From contig NC_089042.1 in the NCBI RefSeq assembly GCF_034140825.1, positions 26,069,001-26,133,000 on the forward strand: a DNA stretch of 64,000 nucleotides, written 5' to 3'. The DNA comes from Oryza sativa Japonica Group. Lineage: Eukaryota > Streptophyta > Magnoliopsida > Poales > Poaceae. Both the position numbers and the translations under genes were made by a program. Below, one piece after another: positions 47,149 to 56,991 of the stretch (the first letter of the stretch is position 1; every line of letters starts with the position of its first letter). A model generated the notes under the pieces. It saw only the letters and a list, made by a program, of their open reading frames with translations, was not told where the DNA came from and did not search any database.

Positions 47149-48312
47149 TAACTTTATAGGAAAAAGGGATACTAAAAAAAAAAGCTAAAAAAAAGCGCGC
47201 TAGCTGTGCAGCCCAGCAGCAGCTAGGCCTTGGGCCCTTGGCCCACGCGTGCAGCAACGCAGCAAGCAAGCGAGCAGTAGCGGCAGCTGTAGCTAGCTTA
47301 GTACCACCTCGGCTAGCTAGCTCCATCTACACTAGCTTAAATAGGAAATGTTGCCGGTGACTGTAACATATCGATTCCAGAATTTATGCAGCGTGTTACA
47401 GTGTTAGGTGACTAAGAGTATGTTGGAAAACTCTGTTCATTTTTTAAGGGTATGTTGTCTTATTTCTGCATGTCTCTTAGAAGTCAAAATTTATAAATAT
47501 TTAGTAACATAGATCAATTTGTGATATGTCACTATAGAAATATGCATGTTCAAATTCAACTTACTTTGATCTATCTTACTTTTTTTATGGCATTTTAAAT
47601 GCCATGCACGAATGTTCCCTTGAGGAATTTTTTTAAAAAAATCCACTTCCTGTTTGGTTTGCTACCAATTTTTATTCACGTAGTTCAATCTCTATACTAA
47701 CAATTTGATAACGCAAAAATTGAGTCCAAATCAAACAAGTTAATTTCGCGCATCTGGATCAACTTGGATCCCGACAGAAACTCCTAAACTCCATTAATAT
47801 TGTTGAAGTAATCCGGTTTTGCTGGGGATCATGGCGTGTGTATCGCTCCGACGCATGCTGCGTTCATGCGGGAGCTCTTTCCAGTTTTTTAGTGAGTGCG
47901 TGCGCTTCGTGTGTTCTCCGATCGTGGGATGGCGCGGTCTAGTCAGGAGGCATGGCGAAGTGGCGGGAGTTTAGGAACGCATGGCAACAGCTTCGGTCGT
48001 GGGATGGCGCGATCAAGTAGGAAGTTGTGGGCATGTAATTTACTATTTAAAGTTTCCTAATACAACAGAAAACGCTGCCAAGTTTCTTCTCGCTCGTTCT
48101 GTTTTGATCGGCTAAACTTGCGGTAGTTCGCTAACAATCTTCATATTATATATGCAGCCTGCCTCCATCACGACCACGACGTACTCACAACCTCGCCGGA
48201 GATCCAAGCAGCCCGTTCGATAATAATCCTATCGGCGGCGGCGGCGATCACCGACCGGCCAAGCAGCATATATACCTTCGGTTTCGTAATTTTTCTCTCT
48301 TGTTCGTTCTCC
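47149..48312. other. Intergenic, upstream of small gene copy 2
   Basis: No gene recognised. GTGGGATGGCGCG occurs twice (about 47925 and 48000). About 47750-47800 resembles 33350-33390 upstream of the first small gene (TCAACTTGGAT..CGACA.AAACTC), supporting a shared origin of the two loci. Confidence 0.45.
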
Positions 48313-48543
48313 ATGGCGGCGAATTTCGTCTGCTTCTTCGCCGGCTTGTGCATCGGCATATCGATCCAGGCGAACGACGAAGAGCAGCAGCGGCGGCGGC
48401 GCCTCGTCGAGCTGGAGCGGCGCGGCGAGGAGCGGGAGAAGCAGGTCGCCGAGATGGTGAGCCGGGAGGAGGATCGCGAGCGGGAGCGGAAGAAGAACCT
48501 GGACAAGCTCGACCAGATCGTCCAGATCCTCAGGAATCTGTGA
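48313..48543 (+). CDS. Small one-helix membrane microprotein, copy 2
   Basis: 76 aa. Starts MAANFVCFFAGLCIGISI, one short hydrophobic helix (about 5-18), followed by a long, highly charged Arg/Glu helix (coiled-coil-like) ending LDKLDQIVQILRNL. The body differs from the copy at 33560, but the layout and the flanks agree: CCTCGCCGGAGATCCAAGCA and CCCGTTCGATAA upstream, TAGCCGCCGG, GGAGACGAGGCTCGCCGGAG and AGGAGAGATG downstream. Function unknown; the plan recalls one-helix mitochondrial or ER microproteins, but nothing in the sequence settles location. A truncated MITE follows. Confidence 0.6.
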   Translation: MAANFVCFFAGLCIGISIQANDEEQQRRRRLVELERRGEEREKQVAEMVSREEDRERERKKNLDKLDQIVQILRNL

Positions 48544-49432
48544 CCGGATAGCCGCCGGCCGCCGTGGAGACGAGGCTCGCCGGAGCTAGGAGAGATGACA
48601 ATAACAGTGTTATTACTACTGTACTAGATTATTACTCCCTCCGTCCCACAGTATAAGGAATTTTGAGTTTTTGCTTGCAACGTTTGACCACTCGTCTTAG
48701 TTATATTTTTTTTGTAAATATAAAAAACGAAAAGTTGTGCTTAAAGTACTGTAGATAATAAAGTAAGTTATAAATAAAATAAATAATAATTTCAAAAAAT
48801 TTTGAATAAGACGAGTGATCAAACGTTGCTGGCTTTCTCTGTAATCATTTGTCCCATATTTTTCGCTTTTCTTTGTGATCACTTGTAGTACCAAATTTAG
48901 GCTTTGTTCTAATGTGCAAGTCATTTATAAGCTTTTCGCCAACCAGTGCGTAAAACGAGAGAATCAATCACACCGTTTAGTAGTTTAAAATATGTGCTAA
49001 TGAAAACCGAGGAACATGACGTTTGAAGTTTCAGAAAAGAACGCTGCCTTTAACATGAAAGTTCCAATTCTTACATTCCTTATTGATGTTTGTTGAAAAT
49101 ATATCCTACAGAACTGCATGATTTATTAGCCCCCTACATTCAAAAATATAAGGAGGATTTTGATTGTCTAGTTCTATGCTTTGACCCTTGGTAATAAAAT
49201 AATATATAGGTTTTGCTATACAAAAATATATTTGTTGGATTCATGTTCGAAACTCCTATTTAATGACTATGATTTCGTAACAGTAAGAAATTTACGGTGA
49301 AAGCTTGTCTTTGGAGTAAATATTAAGAAATCCAGACCTCCATTGCTTTGTTTTCCACAAAAATTCTCTGAGGTTCCTACGTTTGAATCGTGCCTAATAG
49401 CCTACACGAGAGAGAGCTGTGTGCGAGTAAAA
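48544..49432. other. Intergenic with MITE remnants
   Basis: Holds the 3' UTR of small gene copy 2, the truncated Stowaway-like MITE, and a stretch near 49130-49210 (CCCCCTACATTCAAAAATAT) that may be another decayed MITE end. No gene seen before the peroxidase 3' end. Confidence 0.45.
48634..48830. mobile_element. Truncated Stowaway-like MITE
   Basis: Left end CTCCCTCCGTCCCACAGTAT then TGCTTGCAACGTTTGACCAC and TCGTCTTA; the right arm has the inverted partner TAAGACGAGTGATCAAACGT. The expected right end (CGGAGGGAG) is missing and unrelated sequence follows GTTGCTGGC, so the element lost its outer right arm. Confidence 0.75.
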
Positions 49433-52135
49433 TTAAGCTGATCTCCATGAGGCTCCAGTATTTACAAGCTTGATGTATGCATCCTTGAAGTCGGCAAAAA
49501 ATTTAGCTTGGTCCTGTGCATATAAATTGATCCATCTGCAAGTAGTTTGGCATATGCCCAATGTCAATGGCCTGACCAAACATGTGAGCATGAAGGAACC
49601 TTGCAAATATATCTATTTGTCCTATAAATTTGTGACTTAAAACCTAAAGCCTAGGTCCTGACTGAAAGAATTGAAGATAGAGTAGGATTAGTGCATGGAG
49701 TTTGGAAGCTTATGATTATCCCTAGTACTTCTTCAGAGCTTGTAACAAGTAAGCGACATTATTTAGCATATCTAGTTCAAGAAAAAAAATACCTTAAGCA
49801 TTCATCATCTTCAGTGAGTGCCCAATCCGTTCGCAGTCCTACCATTGCCGGCATGCCAGCTTCATAGAAGAACACAACACATTGTATTAAGGTGATTTAC
49901 AAATAATGCCAAGTCGATTGTACATTGTACAAGGATGATTTACAAAGGCATGAGCTAAGTTGAGATTCAGTTATGGCTTATGGATTCATGATGACAGTAT
50001 TTAAAGGGCATGATGGAAAAAATGAATGGACTTACATGAAGATGGCTGTGGCTTCTCAAGGAGTACTTTAAAATAGGAGTTGTCGAAAATATTTGGATTC
50101 CCGAATCCTTTACCTCCAATTGTGTGTGCTCCAGATAACACAACCATCTCCTGTGTCCTGCCAAGTATCAAGTTTAACTTCAGACATGGAAGGATGCTAA
50201 GTTTTGAGGAACATTTTGTAGAAGCCTAGAGGGGAAATCATGTGCAGATACGTATCATGTACAGATACATAATTTTTAACCACGCATTAGTAAATTTTCA
50301 TAAATAGGCAATGGGAATTGAATTCACAAGATGTTTGTGTAAGTAGAGAAAAGGAGGACTCACGAAAAGCCCTTTTTGCTGAATAATGTTTTCAGCGCAG
50401 TGGCATCCAATGTTTCTTCAGGAAGTTTACCAGCAGGATCAGCAGTACTACAGAGTCAAATGCATTATTTCATAAGAATATGGGTATTACTTTGAGAAAA
50501 TATGGATACCTACATGTTCTTTAAAAAATATGGATGCATACTAAATAGAAGCACTGCCTGGAAATGAACAGCCTAAAATTTTGCCAACATTGCAAGGGAA
50601 CTGTTAAATGAACAAACCACTGTGATGTTGCACCTGGAATCTAATCGACCTAGTCTTACTGGAATTTCTGGCCCTCCACATAGCGCAACTGACTCAGCAC
50701 CAGCCACGGCAATCAAATCCGCCCATGATACTGTTAGCAAAGTAACGGTATATGTGTGCTTGAAGATACATCACAACCGAAGCTCAAAACAGAAAGAACA
50801 TATAAAAAGGGTGTAAACCATGTACCTTGCTGCACAAGGTCAATTACTTCTTTCGCTTTTCCTAATACCTGTTCAGTTATAAGTCATTAAAAACAGATAT
50901 GGGAAGTCAAAACATGTTGTTCTTCAGTAAGGATATGTTACTACTATTTATGATAAAAAGCAAGAAAAAAAAGGAGGAAAAAAACCTTTATGGATTTATT
51001 TAGCCCAGTATTTTCAGGTCTATCAACTTCATAAATTATAGATCCATTCATGCCACCTGCAAGATATTGTCATAAATATCCATCTACTGTTTTACTTCTC
51101 AGAATTCATCTTTAGATAGGTTGAAGTGTAGTTATTCGTAGTTTGTTCTTGTTTGCAATACTCTATAATTCTACTTTATACACATTCAATTTTTGCTCTA
51201 AAACTGTATATAGAACTTCAACCAATGAAGACATTAAAGATCGAACCTGATTTATCAGCAATATCAAAAGTCCCTGCATCATGGAAAGCCAAACGAAGCA
51301 TGCCAGCAGCCTTGACCTTGGATAAAACATTCCTCACACCGTTTTGAATAATTGAACCATCAATTGGCTCAGCCCTATAGAGTCAAACATAAAAAAACTT
51401 CTCTAAAAGATGTCATACTGCCGTTTTACGAGAATGAAACTACTTTGAGTAGGTTATTCTTATACACAAATAGCTATTGTAGGTATACTTTATTGACCTG
51501 TGGTTCATTTCGACTTTTGATTCTAGGCCATGCTTCCACAATTGAACCAATTAAACATAAATAAAAATACTCATAGAAATGTAAATTAATACGGTTAGCA
51601 ACTCATAGCTATGGAAACTTAGAGCAGAATAGGAATATGATTATGGTTGAATACTGCACTTACGCACTCGCTATATGAACATGAGGAAGTATGAAAGGGA
51701 GCAGAGCAACAGAAGCAAAGTCCCTCCTTGTATAACAAAGAGAAGATATGGGACCTGTGGTCACCATACACAAAGCAAATTCAGTTGGGCAGAAATATAT
51801 CAGTAGGCACTGGAAGCATTCTCTCAGTTCTTGCAATGGAAACAACTCATACCTGAAAAGAAATCTGCATTTTGCTGCTCAGAGGGTTCTGAACAAGCAG
51901 AATCATCACTACTGCACCTACGACCAGCAGCAGAAGCTCCTATCCTCGTCTTCCCACTTCTTCTAATCCTGTATCATCACAATTTTCACAGGTCATGTGC
52001 CTTCCATGAACAAATGATGGCACGGTTGGTATCAAAGCATGAGAGAAGATGCAAACATTACCTGCAGGTGCAACGACTGCAGCTGGAGAAGAAGCGGGAG
52101 GAGGCTGCAATATGGGGGACATTAGTGAGCTCCAT
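49433..52135 (-). CDS. Class I haem-peroxidase-like protein, TL29/APX4 type
   Basis: Eleven exons: 52062-52135, 51853-51968, 51664-51754, 51247-51374, 50986-51056, 50826-50868, 50634-50730, 50364-50447, 50036-50157, 49793-49859, 49433-49535; all phases fit, 331 aa. The first 60-odd residues are Ser/Arg/Cys-rich, a probable chloroplast transit peptide. The body follows the ascorbate-peroxidase fold and matches the thylakoid-lumen TL29 (APX4) group: LRLAFHDAGTF (distal Arg121, His125), LIAVAGAESVALCGGP, RLGRLDS, ETLDATALKTLFSKKGFS, VVLSGAHTIGGKGFGNP (proximal His246), and DDECLRWINLY at the end. The distal Trp of true APX is Phe124. TL29 is reported not to work as an ascorbate peroxidase, so activity is doubtful. 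The start was chosen so that exons 1 and 2 stay in frame. Confidence 0.9.
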
Positions 52136-52994
52136 TCCCGTCCTTCTGGCCTTGTTAACTGTCAGCAATGGCTGCTACTATCCTGAACTGAAAGAGGAAA
52201 AGGACACAACTCACTAGTCACTAGTCAGCCAGCCTATCTCTACCTGGCTATACATGTGTGGTTCCCAACTGATGGTCCCCAAGAAAGCACTTTGGATAAG
52301 CTGTACTTCAGTGGTAAATATCTGCCCAATTGTAGTTCTGAAGAATATGCCTCTGATACTCCAGTGATTATTTTTAGAATTCATAAATGCCATTAATGTC
52401 TCTTCCTATGTGGATATCTTTCTTTCACCAGTAAATACTCCCATCTGTTCATTAAACCTTTTATGGTAATAGAGTATGATTTGAACTGTTTGTGCCTTAC
52501 TAAATTTGCAATTTCAACACAAATCTATAAAACAAGCTAAGCAAAAAAGAAAAAAGAAAAGAAAAGAGCACCAACAATTAACACAATTTAGAAAACAAAG
52601 TAAGCCAAGATCCCACCGTTAAACTCAATTACAAGTTACTGCTGATGCCAAGAAATCATGTTCACAGAACAAGTGAGAAAAATCATAGTTTGTTGATGTA
52701 AACAGGTAGTACAGAACTTTCTAAGCAAACTGCAATGAAATTATATGCTTATTTACAACAGTCATTGCATGTTTGAATGTGAATTATCTGCTTCAGTGTG
52801 TAATATGTATTGTCACATATAAATGAGAGAACATAGTGGACACTTACATAAATAGGCTACAAATTTCGCAAACAAACACAGGTGGTACTTGGGAGCTATT
52901 AAAAGTACCATGTATACGCTTTTCTTTGTTTGGGAAGCTAGCTGTCTGTGCCTCAAATTTACAGGGAATTATCCGTCTATATAACACAGATTGC
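52136..52994. other. Intergenic between peroxidase and chitinase-like genes
   Basis: Both neighbours are on the minus strand, so this is the 3' UTR of the chitinase-like gene plus the promoter of the peroxidase gene. No gene or repeat recognised. Confidence 0.6.
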
Positions 52995-54614
52995 TTAGGA
53001 GTCCAAATTCTTTGAGGATGGATTGAACGCCACCTGGTCAGCACAATCCAAGTTATCTCCAGCTTTGTCACTACCAACACCCATCAGGTCGAGATAATGT
53101 TGGTAGTGGGATACAATGACGTTCATCTTATCGATGGAGCCTTGACCACAGATGAGATCGCCATACAGGATGTTCATTGTAGCACCAAAGCCAGGATACC
53201 TCTTGGACAAAGTGTCATTCTTGGTTGGTTTCCAGTTGCCAACGAATACATCATGGGCTGATGGTTGCTTCCTCTTCATTGGAGTCATCCACCTCCAGAT
53301 TGCTGCTTCAAATGCTAGGGTCGCATTCTGTTCCAATAACTCTGGGTGGTTCAACAGATCCTGTTTGATACCCTGACCGATAATACCATAGTTGTAGTTC
53401 CTGAATACCATGTACAAGCAGATTTAATTAGTCAGTACCTTAACCTAATCAGTTACTAATCAACAGCTATCAAGATAGGGATAGGTCAGCCTAACCAGTA
53501 AACAGGAAGAGCGCCTCGACCATAATACTCGACTCCTTCAACACAAGGATACAATTCGTTGCTGTTGTCACAATAGCTTTGGCTTGGGCTCAATTCATGG
53601 TTGTAGCAAAGCCCCCAAGCCAATGGACCACCAGTTGCGACACTATATCCACCTGTAGAAATCACAATTCCAATACTCTATCAGATGCTACTAGCCTAGG
53701 GTTTTTTTATTCATCTGAAGTTCACGTGTTCGGTGAACAACAGAACATATCACACAGTTGGAACGAAACTTCTGAAGATTGCTACCAATTGAACAAACCT
53801 TAGGTTACAATCTTCTTTACAAATCAAGTACATATTCAAATCGGACCAAAGTCCACTGTGTTGTGATATTCAGAATTTCAGATGCAGAATTGCAGTTGTC
53901 TACTTTTAATATGGAAATGCCAAGGATGATACACGATGCCAATCAAAACTAATTAACATGCTCCACATATAGCTGCATTCGGCAGCAATTAACTACTAGC
54001 TGAGATAAAAAATTGTTACCTCCCATTCTACACACGGATCCAGATTACTTTCAGATCTTAAAAGCAACACTCCGCAGAGCACCTATCCTAAAGATTACAG
54101 TAGGCCGCAAATCTACTACCAATTCGTCCATTTCCCCCAATCTATTTCTCGATCCACGCAACATCAAATTGGTAAAATCACAGTAACGATCAGCGAGAAG
54201 AAGAAGAAGAAGAGCAGCACACGTACAGGAGGTCTTGGCGCCGACGTGGCCGAGGAAGGCGGCGACCTCCTTCATCCCAACCTCCTTCCCTCCCGTGGTG
54301 CCGAACCCGCGGGGCTCGAAGAGCGCGGCGGCGGTGATGAAGGCGTGGTAGTCCCAGAACCCGGCGGCGTGGGCGAGCGAGCGGTCGTTGCGGTGGGCGA
54401 AGAGCTCCTCGAACTGGTACGCCTTGAAGTAGTCGGTGATGGTGTCGTTGCAGCAGAACCGGCTCCCGCTGCACTCCCACCCCTTGTCGCACGCCTTCGC
54501 CTCCTCGTCGCCGCTGCCGTCCTTGTGCCTCCTCCCCTCCGCCGCCACGAGTAGCGCCACCAGCAGCAGCAGCGGCAGAGATGCCGCCGCCGCCGCCGCA
54601 CGCGACGTCCTCAT
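52995..54614 (-). CDS. Chitinase-like protein (GH19 fold, CTL1/CTL2 type)
   Basis: Three exons, 54227-54614, 53496-53652, 52995-53400, phases correct, 316 aa. Signal peptide or anchor (about 1-27), a short Cys-containing segment (CDKGWECSGSRFCC), then a GH19 domain: YQFEELFAHRND, FWDYHAFITAAALFEPRGFG, GYSVATGGPLAWGLCYN, YYGRGALPVYWNYNYG, ILYGDLICG. The place of the catalytic Glu pair (HETTGG in true GH19 enzymes) reads HVGAKTSC, so it should not cleave chitin. Relatives AtCTL1/CTL2 and rice BC15/OsCTL1 act in the secretory path and wall and are needed for cellulose assembly. This copy belongs to that group; which rice paralog it is cannot be told from here. Confidence 0.9.
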
Positions 54615-56991
54615 CGTCGCCGGCGATGCGGATGCGGAGCGCGTGATCGGCGGAGGAGGAGCGGAGAAGAGAGAGTGTCGGTGGTGGGGTGGGTTGGTGG
54701 GGGCAAGCTGGAAGGGCCGATGTGATATCGCTGTTCGGGGGTATTTTCGTAATTTGGTGTTATTGGGTTGTTTCGAACTTCAGATGGGCCGGTGTTCTCC
54801 GGCTGTCTAAAAAGGCCTCAAGGCTTAAGGCCCATTTTGTGATACGGCTTTCATTGGAGTGAAATTGAGCAATTTCATAGAAGAAGTTCATTATTCATCC
54901 CCCAATTATAGCCCCAAATTGATTCATTCAACCCAAAAACCAGATATGGAGCATCCCAAACTATTAAAACAAGATCAATTTATGTCCCTAAGCGGTTTGG
55001 TGATTTTATCTAACGTGGCTGCTTACGTCGCATTTCATTTTAGAAAAAGAATAAACAAAGCTATTGGTGGACCCCAACATTTCAACAACACTCATCTCTC
55101 TCCTCCCTTCTTTCTTTCACTTTCCATTTTCTGATTTCAATGGCGACACACATTTTCTTTCAGACATAGGATAGGGCATTATAAGTTCTGCACCGTTTCT
55201 CTTAGTACGTGTATTCATTCATGAGAGTTAAGATGTGTTATTTTCGCAACGGCTATTATTGGAAAAAGAAATCAAGTGTACTATAGTATTTTCTATTGTT
55301 TATTGGTAATCCAATGTACTAAACAAAGAGATTAAGTAAATACACCATATCTTTTTACTAATACAAAAAGATTTATATGTTCGGCTTTTGGACGTACATC
55401 TTTACATGTAAGGATAAAAATAGTCATAAAAATTCTCGATCGATCTAGAATTGTTTTCGTATGAGTGGTACCGTTTCTGACCATTACTATTTTAAACCTA
55501 AAAAAATTGGTTTTTCTAAGAGTGAATTACACCTTGAGCCACCTTTGATTACCATTGTTACAATTTGGACTAGGCTAAAGCCAAACTTTTCACTTTGGGC
55601 CAGGTATCTTTACATGATGTTTCAATTTGGACTCCCTTCTTCTTCCTCCAACTCTCTTCCCCCTCTCTCCCCTTCAATCTGTAAAGTCTTCCAAAGAATT
55701 CAAAGGGTAGTTTGCATTTTCAATCATCGACTACCTAGTGCTTGTGGCTTAATTTCAAGGACAGCGGAGGGTGCACAACAAGTATTCCTACTGGTAGCAA
55801 CTAGCATACGAAGAAGCTGGCCGGCAATGACAGACAGTTGCTGCTACTTTCTGAACTGACGATAAGAACTAAGTCAAGTAGCAGATAGCCATGCTCAAGC
55901 TCATGCTCGACCTCCGCTAGTGCTACATGTTATGCTGCACGCCTGCGCTAAATTTCCACATGTGTCGCTCGAGCTTCAACAAGTTTTGCAACGCTCAAGC
56001 TCCGCCTTCGTAGTGCCGCCTGCATTTGAGCTCGAAATCAACTTCGGCGGGTGGCTACCCTATGAAGAAGGGTTTTGCTTCTTGCCTTTTCATGCACTAC
56101 ACCTGATCGAGAAAGAGACCTTGAGCTGTACAGAGAAAAGAGAGTAAGAAAGGGAGTTGGAGGAAGAAGAAGAGAGTCTAAATTGAAACCTTGTGTAAAT
56201 ATACCCGGTCCAAAGTGAAAAGTTTACTTTTTCACTGGTTCAAGTTACAACACAGGTAAGAAAAAATAGTCCAAGATGCAATTTACTCTTTTTCTAATTT
56301 CGTTCGGTGTCGCATTAATCTCGATACTTAATATTTTAATTGATAAATATTATCAATTATTAAACAGATAAGCGTCGTTTTCGAAGATACGTTACCGATT
56401 CCAAATGTTCTCATCCTTATTCTTATCGACTTTTGTTTTTCTCCATTTGACCAAAGCGTTTTGAGACGGAGGGCTTTGTTGTTCAGCCAGCAAATAGGGG
56501 AGTGTTTCCAGTGTTTTTCCACCGAAGAAAGGCGAAAAAAAAAAGAGAAGGCAGCGAAGATTTCTCTAGAAAGAGAGACGATTGTCCCATATCCACCGAT
56601 GCCGGATTAGATCCGGTGGACTCCACCGATCCACGGGCCGGGGGCCCATTCCAACTTGCCCAGCCACTGGTGGGCCCACCGGCCACCTCATTTCCCTCAC
56701 CCCCCAACCAAAAAGATAAAAAATAAACAAAAAGTTTAATTCGCCGCCACGCGCTTTGCCGGAAAGCCCCAAAAGCCCGACCACCACTGCCGCCGCGCCG
56801 CCTCCTCCTCCTCCGCCTCCGCCGCCGCCGCCGCCCGCCGGCCATCTCCGTCGATCCACCGTCCGGCGAGCAGACAGCAGCCCGGCAGATCTGCCCCCAC
56901 CACGGGATCGAATCGGCGGGGGGAACCGAATCGGGGAGCGCGGGAGGCGGGGAGCTTAGTTTGAGCTCGGTCGGCGGCGGCGGCGGCGGCC
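54615..56991. other. Divergent intergenic region with a MULE
   Basis: Upstream of the chitinase-like gene (left) and of the DnaJ gene (right). The only recognised element is the MULE at 55520-56288. 54860-55190 is open in one frame but has no protein features. From about 56740 it becomes the GC-rich 5' UTR of the DnaJ gene. Confidence 0.5.
55520..56288. mobile_element. Non-autonomous MULE with 9-bp target duplication
   Basis: 769 bp. Long inverted ends of about 150 bp: GAGTGAATTACACCTTGAGC on the left matches, inverted, CAAGATGCAATTTACTC on the right; further in, CTTTTCACTTTGG with CCAAAGTGAAAAG, and CTTCTTCTTCCTCCAACTC with GAGTTGGAGGAAGAAGAAG. TTTTTCTAA stands on both outer sides (55511-55519 and 56289-56297), the 9-bp duplication of Mutator elements. 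There is no transposase. The middle (about 55680-56130) is of unknown origin and could be captured host sequence, as in Pack-MULEs. Confidence 0.85.

Noticed and set aside
47120-47326. Minus-strand frame with Ala-rich start beside the Helitron edge
   Set aside because: Crosses the proposed Helitron border and contains simple repeats; no family likeness.
54859-55134. 91-codon frame upstream of the MULE
   Set aside because: AT-rich, no domain, no supporting start context or splice signals; looks like chance.
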